The notes beneath the pieces are model-generated. The model was not told the DNA's origin, made no database searches, and saw nothing but the letters and a program-made list of their open reading frames with translations. From Pandoraea pulmonicola (lineage in GTDB: Bacteria; Pseudomonadota; Gammaproteobacteria; Burkholderiales; Burkholderiaceae), in the NCBI RefSeq assembly GCF_000815105.2, contig NZ_CP010310.2, positions 2,976,001 to 3,040,000 on the forward strand: DNA of 64,000 bases, given 5' to 3'. Shown piece after piece: positions 8,496-18,653 of the stretch. Made by a program: the position numbers and the translations under genes. Positions within the stretch are counted from its first letter, which is position 1. Each line of letters opens with the position of its first letter.

Positions 8496-10201
8496 TTGCC
8501 GAACATTTCGAGGGTCATGTGCGGCGGAATCGGCGGCACGTTCGGATCGGTCACGACATCGAGCACGGTGGGTCGATCCGCCCGAAACGCCTCGCGCCAC
8601 GCCGCGCGCAAGTCGTTCGGGTCTTCTACCCGGATGCCGTTCAGCCCCAGTTGCCGAGCGTACGCGGCATAGTCGAAGGGGGGCAGCGACTGCGACACGG
8701 CAAAGCGAGGGTCGCCCTCCTGCGCGCGCTGCTCCCAGGTCACCTCGTTGAGGTCGCCGTTGTTGAGGACGAGTACGGCCAGCCGCGGGTCGCGCCACGT
8801 TTGCCACAGGTTCGACAGGGTGATCAGTTCGTTGATGCCGTTCATCTGCATCGCCCCGTCGCCTTCGAGCGCCACGACCACGCGCGACGGGTGCGCCATC
8901 TTGGCAGCCAGCGCATACGGCATGGCCGCTCCCATCGACGCCAGGCCGCCGGAGAGCGAACCCATCATGCCTTCGCGCAGTTGAACGTCCCGGGCATACC
9001 AGTTGGCTGCCGTGCCCGAGTCGGCCGTCACGATGGCGTTGTCGGGCAACTGGTGCGAGAGCTCGCGGAACACGCGCTGCGGATTGATCGGCCTGGCATC
9101 CGACGCCGCGCGCCGGTCCATGACGCGCCACCAGCGCGCCACGCGCCCCTGCACCTGCCGCCGCCAGTCGTCGTTCTGGCGAACGTGAAGCCTCGGCAGC
9201 AGCGCGTCGAGCGTGGCGCGTGCGTCACCGACCATCGCGACTTCCATCGGGTACCGCAAACTCAGCATGCGCGGATCGATGTCGATCTGCACGCCGCGCG
9301 CCCGTCCCTCTTCCGGCAGGAATTCGGCGTATGGGAATGCCGAGCCGATCATCAACAAGGTGTCGCACTCGTTCATCAGTTCCCAGCTCGGTTCCGTGCC
9401 GAGCAGGCCAATGGCGCCGGTGACCCACGGCAACGTATCGGGGATCACGGCCTTGCCGAGCAACGCCTTCGCCACACCGGCCTCCAGCCGGTTGGCGACG
9501 TCGATGACGCGTGCGCCCGCACCGAGCGCGCCGGCCCCGACAAGCATGGCGACGCGCTCGCCTGCGTTGAGCACCTCGGCGGCGCGATCGAGTTCGTCGT
9601 CCGACGGCACGACATGGCGCGGCGGCCGCTTGACGCCGTCGACGGCGGCACCGCTGCGCACGCTGCCGTGCACTCGGGGAGGCACCGTGACCGCCGGCAG
9701 GTCCTGCACGTCATTCGGGACAATGATGCAGGTGACGGCACGCTGGTCGTGCGCGATGCGCAACGCACGATCGATCACGTGCCGCGCCTGCGCAGGCGTC
9801 ACGATCTCCTGCACATATTCGTGCGCCACGTCCTTGAACAACGCGTGGAGGTCGACTTCCTGCTGGAAGTCGCCGCCGAGCGAAGCCCGCTTTTGCTGAC
9901 CGACGATGGCGACCACCGGCTGATGATCCGCCTTGGCGTCGTAGAGGCCGTTGAGCAGGTGAATCGCCCCCGGGCCGGACGTCGCGAGGCACACGCCGGT
10001 CTCGCCGGTGAACTTCGCATGCGCGCATGCCATGAAAGCCGCCATCTCCTCGTGCCGCACCTGTACGAACTCAGGCTCGTTCCCGGCCCTGCCAAAAGCG
10101 CCGACGATGCCGTTGATGCCGTCGCCGGGATAGCCGAATACCCGCTGCACGCCCCAAAGGCGAAGCCGTTCCAGCAGAAAATCTCCCACGCTCTGTGCCA
10201 T
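8393..10201 (-). CDS. Thiamine-diphosphate enzyme of the pyruvate oxidase / acetolactate synthase family
   Basis: 602 residues in the three-domain layout of this family: pyrimidine-binding domain (1-170) with the cofactor-activating glutamate in RHEE (about 51-52), a central domain (200-340), and the PP-binding domain with GDG at 447-449 and NN at 480-481. The closest general look is to PoxB-type pyruvate oxidases and to the many uncharacterised TPP proteins. No C-terminal lipid-binding helix like that of E. coli PoxB is obvious. It probably decarboxylates a 2-oxoacid in the cytoplasm. The ATG at 10201 follows a GGGAG site. The 3' end overlaps the uxs gene by 103 bases on the opposite strand. 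Confidence 0.85.
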   Translation of the reverse strand: MAQSVGDFLLERLRLWGVQRVFGYPGDGINGIVGAFGRAGNEPEFVQVRHEEMAAFMACAHAKFTGETGVCLATSGPGAIHLLNGLYDAKADHQPVVAIVGQQKRASLGGDFQQEVDLHALFKDVAHEYVQEIVTPAQARHVIDRALRIAHDQRAVTCIIVPNDVQDLPAVTVPPRVHGSVRSGAAVDGVKRPPRHVVPSDDELDRAAEVLNAGERVAMLVGAGALGAGARVIDVANRLEAGVAKALLGKAVIPDTLPWVTGAIGLLGTEPSWELMNECDTLLMIGSAFPYAEFLPEEGRARGVQIDIDPRMLSLRYPMEVAMVGDARATLDALLPRLHVRQNDDWRRQVQGRVARWWRVMDRRAASDARPINPQRVFRELSHQLPDNAIVTADSGTAANWYARDVQLREGMMGSLSGGLASMGAAMPYALAAKMAHPSRVVVALEGDGAMQMNGINELITLSNLWQTWRDPRLAVLVLNNGDLNEVTWEQRAQEGDPRFAVSQSLPPFDYAAYARQLGLNGIRVEDPNDLRAAWREAFRADRPTVLDVVTDPNVPPIPPHMTLEMFGNYTGALLRGDSEAAGVARATLREVWESVASRWEK

Positions 10202-10381
10202 GACGGTGTTCTCCCGGTAAATACACCACCGTCGCAAGGTTCGTGCCGTGGCGGCGCATCGCGGGCGCGCGTATGCTCGCCTTCCCTGGGAGTTGCGCCG
10301 GCATCGGACGCAGTCGTCAACCCTATCCTGCTCGGGTAATTTTCACAGGGCGCTTGAAAAAATGGCATGCCGAACGGGCGC

Positions 10382-12097
10382 TCACCGAGTCGTCAGCGTG
10401 AGAATCTGACGCGCCAGCGCGCGTACGTCGACCGGCTTGGCCACGTAAGCCCGGAAACCGGCGGCAAGCGCCTGATGTCGCTGCGTATTGTCCGCATGCG
10501 CCGTCACGGCCAGCACGGGAACCGGCTCGCGCGTGCCCCGCTCGTCGTTGATGTGCCGCACGAGCCAGAACCCATCGCCGTCCGGCATCTCCAGATCGGA
10601 AAGCACGATCGTGGGCGTATCCTCGCGCACGGCGGCCAGTCCCTCCTGCCCGCTCCTCGCTTCCCTGACGGTGGCCCCCAGCGTGCGCAACGCGGCTGCC
10701 AGGCTCTCGCGCGACGGGCCGTCGTCGTCAACGAGCAGGATGCGATGACCTTCGAGCACCGTTGTCGGCTGTGCGAGCAACGGCGCGGTCTGCGCGGGCA
10801 TGGCTTGGGGTGGGTGGCCTTCCAGCGGCAATCGTACGGTGAACCGACTGCCGGTGCCTGCGCCCCGGCTCGCCACCTCGACGCTGCCGCCATGCAGTTC
10901 GGCAATGTGGCGTACGATCGACAGCCCCAGGCCAAGGCCGCGGCGCGGCGACACAGGCGCGTCGGACGCACGTCGGAAGGCGTCGAAAACGTAAGGCAGG
11001 AAGTCGGCCGCAATGCCTTGCCCGGTATCGATGACCGACAGGCGCAGCCAGCGGTCGTCCTGCTCCAGCGTGACCTTCACATGCCCCCCGCGCGGCGTGA
11101 ACTTGATGGCGTTCGATACGAGGTTGGTGAGCATCTGGCGCAACCGCTCCCCGTCGCCGACCAGCAAGCCCGTCGTGGCGGACACGCCCGACGTGAGGGT
11201 CACGCCTTCTGTGGCCGCCATCGTCTGCATCGTTACCGTCACGTCGTGCACGATGCGTTCCACGTCGAGCAGAATCCGCTCGAGCCGGAGCTTGCCCGTG
11301 GCCAGCGACGACACGTCGAGAATGTCGTCGACCATGTGGGCCAACGAGCGCGCGCTGCGGTCGATGGCGTCCACGGCCTGCGACTGCATGTCCTTGCCCG
11401 ACGGATGGCGCAGCACTTCGATCCACCCGTAGATAGCGTTAAGCGGGGTGCGCAGTTCGTGAGACACCGTGGCCAGCAGTTCGTCCTTCATGCGGTTCGA
11501 GGTGTCCGCCTGATCGCGCTCGTCGCGTGCACCGCGCAACGACCGTTGAATGTGCCGATTGTCGATGTGCTTCTTCCCCTCGTCGCGCAACACCGCCGTG
11601 GCGCCGACGCACTGTCCCCGCGCATCGCGCAATGGCGCACTGGAGAAGGCGGCGCGAAAGGGCCGCCCGTCCGCGCGCAGACACACGATATCGGCGCCCA
11701 CCACGCTCGCCGTCGCAGCACTCAGGGGACGGTTGAGCGGGTAGCGCGCCAGCCAGTGCCGGGCGGCGAACTGCTCCACGGATTTGCCGATGACCCGCTG
11801 CGCCGGAAATCCGAACATCCGCTCGGCGGCCGGATTCCACTGCGTGATGCGAAGTCCGCTGTCGATGCTGACGATCGCGTTGGGCACGGCGTCGAGCACG
11901 CCTTCTGTCTTGAGTCGCGCGCCATCGCCACGGAACAGACGGGCCGCCAACACGATGACCGGCACGTAGATCAGCGCTGTCGCCCAGGCCATTTCCGGGG
12001 GGATGAGCGGCCGTAGAAGCAGGTCCGCGAACACGGCAACCAGCGACGCGAGAACGAGCATCGTCCAGCGGTGGGCACGATATTTGCTCTTCACCAT
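10382..12097 (-). CDS. Membrane hybrid sensor histidine kinase
   Basis: 571 residues. Two hydrophobic helices (about 11-30 and 36-53) anchor it in the inner membrane. A PAS domain follows (about 62-175, with [20 protein letters not shown]), then a HisKA domain with the phosphoacceptor in SHELRTPLN (His213), an ATPase domain with N box (LVSNAIKF), DTGQGIA and GLGLGLS, and a C-terminal receiver with DDD at 457-459, Asp501 and Lys554. It is a hybrid kinase with no Hpt domain in the window. A GTG two codons upstream is an alternative start. It lies between a divergent PIG-L gene and the downstream TPP gene, and may work with the sigma-54 regulator at 13.9-15.3 kb. Confidence 0.9.
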   Translation of the reverse strand: MVKSKYRAHRWTMLVLASLVAVFADLLLRPLIPPEMAWATALIYVPVIVLAARLFRGDGARLKTEGVLDAVPNAIVSIDSGLRITQWNPAAERMFGFPAQRVIGKSVEQFAARHWLARYPLNRPLSAATASVVGADIVCLRADGRPFRAAFSSAPLRDARGQCVGATAVLRDEGKKHIDNRHIQRSLRGARDERDQADTSNRMKDELLATVSHELRTPLNAIYGWIEVLRHPSGKDMQSQAVDAIDRSARSLAHMVDDILDVSSLATGKLRLERILLDVERIVHDVTVTMQTMAATEGVTLTSGVSATTGLLVGDGERLRQMLTNLVSNAIKFTPRGGHVKVTLEQDDRWLRLSVIDTGQGIAADFLPYVFDAFRRASDAPVSPRRGLGLGLSIVRHIAELHGGSVEVASRGAGTGSRFTVRLPLEGHPPQAMPAQTAPLLAQPTTVLEGHRILLVDDDGPSRESLAAALRTLGATVREARSGQEGLAAVREDTPTIVLSDLEMPDGDGFWLVRHINDERGTREPVPVLAVTAHADNTQRHQALAAGFRAYVAKPVDVRALARQILTLTTR

Positions 12098-12126
12098 GGC
12101 CACCGCAACGATCGAGGATGCAACCC

Positions 12127-12903
12127 ATGACGCAAAGTCTCTTGTCCGAGCCGCCGGATACGTCGAAATGGCTCGTGATATCTCCGCATCTCGATGATGC
12201 CGTCTTCAGTTGCGGACGGCTGCTCGCCGCCTCGCCGGGCAGTACCGTCGTGACGGTCTTCGCAGGTGTGCCGTCCGACGACGGCAAAGCTCCGCCCTGG
12301 GACAAGGCAGCGGGTTTTGCATCGGGGCGCGCGGCCATGCAGGCCCGCCACCTCGAAGACCGCGCCGCGCTCGAAATCCTGCGTGCGCAACCGCTCTGGC
12401 TGCCGTTTCTCGACCGGCAATATTGTGAAGAGAACACACCGCAGACGATCACACCGGCCCTGCGCGAGGTCATCGACCGACATCCCGAGCACCGTATCCT
12501 CGCGCCTCTCGGCTTGTTTCACAGCGACCATGCGCTGGTGTTCGACGCGGTCTGGGCGATGCTCCACGAGCACGCGCACGTGCTGGCCGACGCCGGCGAC
12601 ATCGCCGAAGCCGATGCAGGCGGGTGCGAGCTCGACCGCTGGTGCTTTTACGAGGACATGCCGTACCGGCGGCTCAGCGGACTCGTGGCCGCGCGCGTGC
12701 GTCAGTGGCGCGAGCAGGGCTACACGGTCCGTCGCACCGACCTCATTGCGCCTGAGCTGGCCGGCGGCGACTTCGCCGCCGTCAAGGTCGAAGCCATGCA
12801 GGCGTACGAGAGCCAACTGGGTCTGCTTGACCCGGAGGCGCTGATCGATCTGAACACTTCCGAGAGTTACTGGCAACTGCAATGGTCTCCTGTATCGCCT
12901 TGA
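12127..12903 (+). CDS. PIG-L family N-acetyl-sugar deacetylase
   Basis: 258 residues. The zinc-site motif is SPHLDDAVFSCG (about 19-30), with the distal histidines in FHSDHALV (about 137). PIG-L/LmbE enzymes are zinc hydrolases that remove N-acetyl groups from GlcNAc-containing small molecules or lipids. I prefer the ATG at 12127 to the one at 12118: a GAGG site lies about 9 bases before the first and touches the second. The end overlaps the next glycosyltransferase by 22 bases. The two genes are probably a glycan-tailoring pair linked to the big glycan operon. Confidence 0.88.
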   Translation: MTQSLLSEPPDTSKWLVISPHLDDAVFSCGRLLAASPGSTVVTVFAGVPSDDGKAPPWDKAAGFASGRAAMQARHLEDRAALEILRAQPLWLPFLDRQYCEENTPQTITPALREVIDRHPEHRILAPLGLFHSDHALVFDAVWAMLHEHAHVLADAGDIAEADAGGCELDRWCFYEDMPYRRLSGLVAARVRQWREQGYTVRRTDLIAPELAGGDFAAVKVEAMQAYESQLGLLDPEALIDLNTSESYWQLQWSPVSP

Positions 12904-13826
12904 GTGCCTGCCCCGCCCGTGTCGCGGGGCAGCGGGATCCGCGCCTGACGGTGGTCGTGCTGTCGCATCGGCGCCCATTCGAATTGCGTCGAACGCTGCG
13001 CCGACTCGTCGCGCTGCCCGATCGTCCCGCCATCATCGTCGTGGACAATGGTTCCGAGCGCGCCCTGGCCGAAATGGTCTGCGAGCAGTTTCCCGACGTC
13101 ACCCTGCTCCGCTCCGCCACCAATCTCGGCGCGTGTGCCCGCAACATCGGCGTGCGCAACGCCAGAACGCCCTACGTTGCCTTCTGCGACGACGATACGT
13201 GGTGGGAGCCCGGCTCGCTGTGCCTCGCCGCGGACTGTCTCGACAAGCACACGCACATCGGCGCCATCACGGCGCGAGTGCTGGTCGGCGTGGAACGGCG
13301 CGAAGACAGCACCAGCGAACTCATGCGGCACAGTCCGCTCGACACGTTTCCCAAACAGCCGGGACCGACCATTCTCGGCATGCTTGCCGGGGCCACCGTG
13401 TTCCGCCGGGCCGCCTTCGTCGCGGCCGGCGGGTACCATCCCCGCTTCTTTCTCGGCGGCGAAGAGGCCCTGCTCGCGCTGGACATTGCCACACAGGGAT
13501 GGACGCTCGTCTACAGCGACCAGTTGACAGTGCATCACTATCCTTCGCTCATGCGCGACACCGTCACCCGACGGGCCACGCTTGCGCGCAACGCGGTCTG
13601 GACGGCATGGCTGCGCCTTCCACTGGGCGCCGCCATGCGCCAGACCTGGCGCCTCGCCCCGAAGGTGTGGCGCGAGGCAGGCGGCGTCGCGGGTTGGGCG
13701 CAAACGCTCAAGGGGCTTGCCTGGACCTTGCGCGAGCGCAGCGTCATTCCCCGACGCGTCGAGAGGATGCGGCGCCGCGTGGAGGCCGCGGAACGGACCT
13801 TCACCATGCGCGGGGCGCGAACGTGA
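12882..13826 (+). CDS. GT2 family glycosyltransferase
   Basis: 314 residues. A GT-A fold: strand LTVVVLSHRRP near residue 22, IIVVDNGS (about 50), and the metal-binding D-x-D in AFCDDDTWWEPG (about 105). The acceptor part carries GGYHPRFFLGGEE, with the acidic pair expected of the catalytic base region. There is no transmembrane helix, so it is a soluble or peripheral enzyme. The C-terminal 80 residues are Arg-rich and helical. It starts inside the PIG-L gene (22-base overlap), which implies coupled translation. The product may be the same surface glycan as that of the leftward operon. Confidence 0.87.
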   Translation: MVSCIALSACPARVAGQRDPRLTVVVLSHRRPFELRRTLRRLVALPDRPAIIVVDNGSERALAEMVCEQFPDVTLLRSATNLGACARNIGVRNARTPYVAFCDDDTWWEPGSLCLAADCLDKHTHIGAITARVLVGVERREDSTSELMRHSPLDTFPKQPGPTILGMLAGATVFRRAAFVAAGGYHPRFFLGGEEALLALDIATQGWTLVYSDQLTVHHYPSLMRDTVTRRATLARNAVWTAWLRLPLGAAMRQTWRLAPKVWREAGGVAGWAQTLKGLAWTLRERSVIPRRVERMRRRVEAAERTFTMRGART

Positions 13827-13885
13827 TCGAGGAGCGCCAGCGACGCCAGAGACGTTACGAGCATCGCCGCCGTGCGATAGATGGC

Positions 13886-15286
13886 TCATCGTGAACGCGC
13901 TGTCGAGCCGTCGTTCTTCCCGACCGGTTCCGCCGGCTCCTCCGGTTGAGCCGGTTGCGCGAGACGGCTGTAGAGCGTCTTCAGACTGATGTTGAGCATT
14001 TCCGCGGCCCTCGCCTTCACGCCACCGCACCGCTCCAACGTGCCGAGAATCAGCTTGCGATCCATGTCTTCGAGCGGCGTATCGGGCGACACCGTGACGC
14101 TGTCGTCGTTGGCAAGCGCCTCGTCGAACTCCGTCAGGATGGGCGGCGGCAGCGTATCGATCACGTCGCCATCGTTGAGGATGCGCGCACGCTGTACGAG
14201 ATTACGCAATTCCCGCACGTTGCCCGGCCAGTCGTACGCGCGCAGCGCCTTGAGGGTGGCGTCGCTGAACATCACCTGCCGGCCATCGGTATCGGTCAGC
14301 GCCGTGAGGAACGCCTGCGCGAGCATCGGAATATCGTCGCCGCGTTCGCGCAACGGAGGCAGCGTGATCGGAAAGACGTTCAGCCGGTGATAGAGATCGA
14401 GGCGGAAGCGGCCGTCGCTTACGGCGGCTTCCGGATTGACGTTGGTCGCAGCGATGATGCGCACATCGACACTGGTTTCCTGAGTCGAGCCCAGGCGCGT
14501 CAACTGGCCGGTCTCCAGCACGCGCAGCAGCTTCACCTGCGATTCCGGCGGCATTTCGGTCACTTCGTCCAGAAAAAGCGTGCCGCCATCGGCTCGCTCG
14601 AAGAATCCCTTGTGCTGACGCTCGGCGCCCGTGAAGCTGCCGCGGTCGTGGCCGAACATCTCGCTCTCGACCAGATTGGCGGCGATCGCGCCGCAATTGA
14701 CCGCGACGAAAGGCCCTTTGCGTCGCAAGCTCAGATCATGGACGGTCTGTGCCGCGAGTTCCTTGCCCGTGCCCGACTCGCCCATCAGGAACACCGCCGC
14801 CTCGCTCGGCGCCACGCGGCTGATCGCCCGGTACACCTCCTGCATCACCGGAGAGTTGCCGAGCATGCGGCCGAAGCGGCCGAGTTGCTGCAACTGCGCG
14901 CGCAGCGCAAGAATTTCACCGCGCAACTCGTCCGTGCGGGGCACTCTGGCAAGAATGCCGTTTAGCCGTTGCATATTGATCGGCTTGACGAGATAGTCCG
15001 CCGCACCGCGTCGCAACGCGTCAATGGCGGTGTCGAGACTGGCATGGCCTGTCATGAGCACGACCTCGACATCGGCGGCATGCGGGAAATCGTCGACAAG
15101 CGTCATGCCATCGCCGTCGGGGAGCATCAGATCGGCAAGGATCAGGTCGGGCACGCGTTTGGCGATCTTTTCGCGCGCCTGGGCAAGCGTCGACACGGCG
15201 TCGCAGTTCAACTGCTGTTCATGCGCCAGGGCACTGAGCATGTCCCGCGTGTCCTGGTCGTCTTCGACGATGAGAATGTATGGCAT
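13886..15286 (-). CDS. Sigma-54-dependent response regulator (NtrC family)
   Basis: 466 residues: receiver (1-115, Asp52 as phosphoacceptor, Lys101), AAA+ domain with Walker A GESGTGKE (169-176), a GSFTGA loop (216-221, in place of the usual GAFTGA), Walker B GGTLFLDE (234-241), and a Fis-type HTH ([20 protein letters not shown]). The loop is the sigma-54 contact; A-to-S is a tolerated variant in some activators. It binds upstream enhancers and opens sigma-54 promoters. It converges on the GT2 gene and stands alone upstream of the glycan operon. I saw no clear -24/-12 element in the 261 bases before it. A partnership with the hybrid kinase at 10.4 kb is inference. Confidence 0.92.
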   Translation of the reverse strand: MPYILIVEDDQDTRDMLSALAHEQQLNCDAVSTLAQAREKIAKRVPDLILADLMLPDGDGMTLVDDFPHAADVEVVLMTGHASLDTAIDALRRGAADYLVKPINMQRLNGILARVPRTDELRGEILALRAQLQQLGRFGRMLGNSPVMQEVYRAISRVAPSEAAVFLMGESGTGKELAAQTVHDLSLRRKGPFVAVNCGAIAANLVESEMFGHDRGSFTGAERQHKGFFERADGGTLFLDEVTEMPPESQVKLLRVLETGQLTRLGSTQETSVDVRIIAATNVNPEAAVSDGRFRLDLYHRLNVFPITLPPLRERGDDIPMLAQAFLTALTDTDGRQVMFSDATLKALRAYDWPGNVRELRNLVQRARILNDGDVIDTLPPPILTEFDEALANDDSVTVSPDTPLEDMDRKLILGTLERCGGVKARAAEMLNISLKTLYSRLAQPAQPEEPAEPVGKNDGSTARSR

Positions 15287-15547
15287 CTCGCAGGCCTCGG
15301 TCGGTTTGCTACCGTCGCATTGCTCGGACAGCGATCGGAAGCCGAAGGTTGCCGCATCGGACCATGCAATGTAGCTATCCGAACGTCATCGGGCGACCAA
15401 ACAATCAATCCGTTGCTGCGAACGATACGTTACCCTTTATAGACGGAAACCAAACCGACGTCTGTCAGTGCCATCTTACAGATCCGGCCTTACCGGACGC
15501 GAGAACGAGGCTGCCGCACCGGCGCCATTGCCCGCATGTGCTGCATG

Positions 15548-16492
15548 CTACTGCGTCAACTCTCGCAGCGCGCAGTCCCAATCATGGGCGAAACGGCCGA
15601 TGCCGAAGCGCGCCTGCGCATCGCGTCGCGCAGCCTCGCCCCATTCCCTGGCGAGCGACGGGTCGCGGATCAGGTTGTGCATCGCGTCGGAGAGCACGTC
15701 CAGACGCGTGTCCGCCACGCCGTTGTGTCCCGAGCGAATCAGCATGGCCATCTCCGTTGTGGCGAGCGCCACGATCGGCAGGCCGGCCATCATCGCTTCG
15801 ATCACGGCAAGGCCGAGGCTCGTGTATCGAATCGGATTGAAGAAGAATCGGTACGCGCACATGAAGCGCGGCAACTCCGACGCCGGAATTTCGCCAATGC
15901 CGCCGAGTGCCTGAGCGTCCATCCCAACGAGATCGAGCGGGATTTCGCCGCGCAGGCGCTCGAACACATCGGCGCCGAGTCGCCGGCCGCGCCGGGCGAG
16001 ATGATTGACGACTGTAATGCCCTTGGGCAGCGTGCCGTGCCACTCGACCTCTTCGACCAGACTGACGCCGTGCTCGATCACACGCGTCGGCGTGTCGCCC
16101 GAATCCCACATCAGCGCATTGAACGGTGTCACGTGAATAAGCATGACGTTGGGGTCCCGCACCGGATGTCGCGTGTCGGTTGGATGCCCCTGCGGTGGGT
16201 CGTGTTCGACGAACGCCGTCGGCAGGCGCCGCTGCGCGTCGCTCAACAGCGCAGGCCCATCCTCCAGGTAGTGGCGATGGTGTTGATACAGCACACAGTC
16301 GAACTCGGTATGAGGCACCGCGTGATACGGTACCTCGTGCACGTTGCCGCCCCACGGCAATGCACTGCCGCAACGCGCATATCCAGCGGGATTGTCCGGC
16401 TTTGTCACGATGTAGAAGTCGTGCGGCGCGTGCGAGAGATAGAACAGATAGTTGCCATGGACTTGCCACGTGAGCACTTTCAGCCGTCGCAT
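15548..16492 (-). CDS. GT-B type glycosyltransferase, last gene of the glycan operon
   Basis: 314 residues. The N-terminal half lacks a sharp motif (HGNYLFYLSHAPHDFYIV). The C-terminal half has the GT-B donor-site look: TVVNHLARRGRRLG, then YRFFFNPIRYTSLGLAVIE, where the Glu near the helix start corresponds to the nucleotide-binding region, and GLPIVALATTEM. It is predicted cytoplasmic. Several homologues are annotated simply as glycosyltransferases, and the donor is unknown. GGGAGA precedes the ATG at 16492. Its first 13 bases overlap the upstream GT9 gene, so it is co-translated with the operon. Confidence 0.82.
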   Translation of the reverse strand: MRRLKVLTWQVHGNYLFYLSHAPHDFYIVTKPDNPAGYARCGSALPWGGNVHEVPYHAVPHTEFDCVLYQHHRHYLEDGPALLSDAQRRLPTAFVEHDPPQGHPTDTRHPVRDPNVMLIHVTPFNALMWDSGDTPTRVIEHGVSLVEEVEWHGTLPKGITVVNHLARRGRRLGADVFERLRGEIPLDLVGMDAQALGGIGEIPASELPRFMCAYRFFFNPIRYTSLGLAVIEAMMAGLPIVALATTEMAMLIRSGHNGVADTRLDVLSDAMHNLIRDPSLAREWGEAARRDAQARFGIGRFAHDWDCALRELTQ

Positions 16493-17652
16493 ACTGAATC
16501 TCCCGCGCTCAGCATCGCCCTGACGTGGCGCATGACCTGGGCCACCGAAACCTCGGTCGCGCACTCGTGTCCGTACGGACAGGAATGAAACATGCAGGGA
16601 CGGCACGCCGGATGCTTTGCCAGCACGTCGTGCCGCTCCGCATCGAGGGGCGCCCAGCGCGCGACATCGCTGCCGCACGCCACCACCACGCTGCGCGCCC
16701 CCATGGCGGCCGCGATATGCGAGACGCCGGTGTCGTTGCAGATCAGCAGCCGGGCATGGGCAATGAGGGCCGCCAGCGTGCCGAGCGACGTCTTGCTGCA
16801 GAAATCGATGACGGGCTCCTGCGCGCGCGCCGCGAGCGCCTGTGCGATGTCCCGCTCGTGCGCGCCGCCGGTCAGCACCACGCGAAAACCCGCCTTCGCC
16901 ACCTTGTCCGCCACGCTGGCGTAGCGCTCCACGGGCCAGCGCCGCGACGGCATTCGCGAGCCGGGGTGAATGACGACGAAGCGTCCCGGTTCGAGCCGGA
17001 ATTTGTCGCACAGCACCTGGAACGTCGCGTAATCCAGCGCGGCCAACGGGAACTCGAGGTGATCGCCCCAATCCTGATAGCCCATCGCGCGCGTCAGTTC
17101 GAGACATCGGTGGACTTCCGAGCCTGCTTCCGGCCAGGGCAGACCGTGCTCGACACCCTTTTCGGCGAGATCCGCGGACACTGGTGAAGCCTCGTCATGC
17201 GGCACGAACCCCACATTGCATGCGGCCCCCATCCGGCTCACCACGGCATTCGAATACGTGCCGCTGCCATGCAACTGCACGGCGAGGTCGAAATGCCGTT
17301 CCCGGCATTGCTGTTCGAAGGCGCGCAGTTGCCCGGCATCGGCGCCCTGCTCCGGCAACCCGGGCGCACCGGGAAACGGCAGGAAGTCATCGATGTACGA
17401 CTTGAAACGCGACGCGAACGACTCGGCCCACGGCAGTCCGGCGAGCGTAATTCTCGCGGCGGGCTCGCCCAGCCGGATCGCCCTGAGCGCCGGCACGGCG
17501 CATAGCATGTCGCCCAGTTGCAGCGCCCGGAACACGACGATGCGTCGGTGCTTGCCCAGATTCGGAAGCGTCAGGCGCGGCGGCGTCCCGGCGCAGGCCA
17601 TTGGCGTATCGGCCGAACGATGCCGTGCTGCGGATATCGGAAGCGTGCTCAT
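16480..17652 (-). CDS. GT9 family (ADP-heptose:LPS heptosyltransferase-like) glycosyltransferase
   Basis: 390 residues. The GT9 fold is shown by IVVFRALQLGDMLCAVPALRAI near the N-terminus, VVIHPGSRMPSRRWP at the start of the donor domain, and LICNDTGVSHIAAAMGA, the family signature. A C-rich tail (HPACRPCMFHSCPYGHEC) may bind a metal or form a structural knot; similar cysteine tails occur in several GT9 proteins. GT9 members move heptose from ADP-heptose to an LPS core or a related acceptor. It overlaps the GT2 gene by 4 bases and the next GT by 13. A heptose donor is consistent with the GmhB-like gene in the same operon. Confidence 0.87.
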   Translation of the reverse strand: MSTLPISAARHRSADTPMACAGTPPRLTLPNLGKHRRIVVFRALQLGDMLCAVPALRAIRLGEPAARITLAGLPWAESFASRFKSYIDDFLPFPGAPGLPEQGADAGQLRAFEQQCRERHFDLAVQLHGSGTYSNAVVSRMGAACNVGFVPHDEASPVSADLAEKGVEHGLPWPEAGSEVHRCLELTRAMGYQDWGDHLEFPLAALDYATFQVLCDKFRLEPGRFVVIHPGSRMPSRRWPVERYASVADKVAKAGFRVVLTGGAHERDIAQALAARAQEPVIDFCSKTSLGTLAALIAHARLLICNDTGVSHIAAAMGARSVVVACGSDVARWAPLDAERHDVLAKHPACRPCMFHSCPYGHECATEVSVAQVMRHVRAMLSAGDSVCDG

Positions 17653-18653
17653 AGGAATAGCACCTTGAAGTGAAGACCGCCCCGCACGCGCCAGTACAAC
17701 GAGACCGGCGGGATGGCGATCGATGTCCAGATCATCTCGGCGACGTGCGCCGGCGTGCGCGCGGTATGCCGCAACCGTCTGACGCAGAACACGGCCGTGG
17801 CGACACCCCAGACGATCAGTGCCGCAGCGGCGGCCGCGTATTGCCCGAAGACGGTCAGCAACACCGCGAGCAGCAGCGCGAATCCAGCAATGTAGTAAAG
17901 CCACGGCGGCGATGGCCGAATGTGCCGGCGATAGAGGGCCGGGTACTTCTTGTAGAGCAAGGCGTCGAAGAACACCTTCGACTGCTGGCTGACGCTCACA
18001 CCCCAATGCGCGGGGCGCACCGGGTGCAGGACACGCGCGCCCGGCGCGCGCGAGACGGTCCCGACGTTGCGCAGCGCGAACATGAGATCCGCGTCTTCTC
18101 GCCAGGCACGGGTGAAGCGCTCGTCGAAGCCGCCCACCAAGGCAAGCGCACTTCGCCGCACGAAGCAGTTTGCCGTGGCGAATTCGGCGTGCGCCAATCC
18201 ACTGGCATCGCGTTCGTAGTCGGTTGGGGGATCGGCAATCGGCATCTCGATGTCTCCCGCGACGGCCGCCGCCCCGGGCTCGCGAAGCAACGCGGCGCAA
18301 CCGCCCCGCAGCCACAGCGGATCGGGGATCGTGTCGTCATCCGTGAATGCGACGATGGGCGCCTTCGCGAGCCGCCAGCCCGCGTTGCGTGCGGCGGCCG
18401 GGCCTTGCGTCTTCGCGACGGGCAGGTAGACCACCTCGGGCGCGCCCGCCATGCGGGCCTGAAATTCGGCAACGACGTCGCGTGTGGCAGCGTCGGGGCC
18501 ATCGTCCGCCACGATGATCTCGAATGCCGTGGCGTCGAACCGCTGCGCGCACAGTGCCGTGAGGCACCGGCGCAGCAGGTCCGGACGACGCCAGGTCGGC
18601 ACCACGACCGACACGACGAGATGGGAATCTGTCGCGGAGCCCATGGAACTCAT
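17649..18653 (-). CDS. GT2 family glycosyltransferase with C-terminal membrane helices
   Basis: 334 residues. GT-A core: SVVVPTWRRPDLLRRCL (about 15-31), IIVADDGPD, and the metal-binding AFTDDDTIPDP (about 103-113), then GGFDERFTRAWREDADL with the catalytic acidic residues. Two hydrophobic segments near 258-300 (YYIAGFALLLAVLLTVFG and AAAAALIVWGVATAVF) place the C-terminus in the inner membrane. It probably acts on a lipid-linked acceptor. Its stop overlaps the downstream GT9 start (ATGA), and its start overlaps the carbamoyltransferase stop in the same way. Confidence 0.88.
   Translation of the reverse strand: MSSMGSATDSHLVVSVVVPTWRRPDLLRRCLTALCAQRFDATAFEIIVADDGPDAATRDVVAEFQARMAGAPEVVYLPVAKTQGPAAARNAGWRLAKAPIVAFTDDDTIPDPLWLRGGCAALLREPGAAAVAGDIEMPIADPPTDYERDASGLAHAEFATANCFVRRSALALVGGFDERFTRAWREDADLMFALRNVGTVSRAPGARVLHPVRPAHWGVSVSQQSKVFFDALLYKKYPALYRRHIRPSPPWLYYIAGFALLLAVLLTVFGQYAAAAAALIVWGVATAVFCVRRLRHTARTPAHVAEMIWTSIAIPPVSLYWRVRGGLHFKVLFL

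Noticed and set aside
7907..10339. 810-codon open frame on the plus strand
   Set aside because: It is antisense to the TPP enzyme gene. The protein is His/Arg-rich without recognisable domains, as expected for a shadow frame in GC-rich DNA.
15287..15547. Sigma-54 promoter before the response regulator
   Set aside because: A TGGCACT string on the minus strand lacks a TTGC partner at the right spacing.
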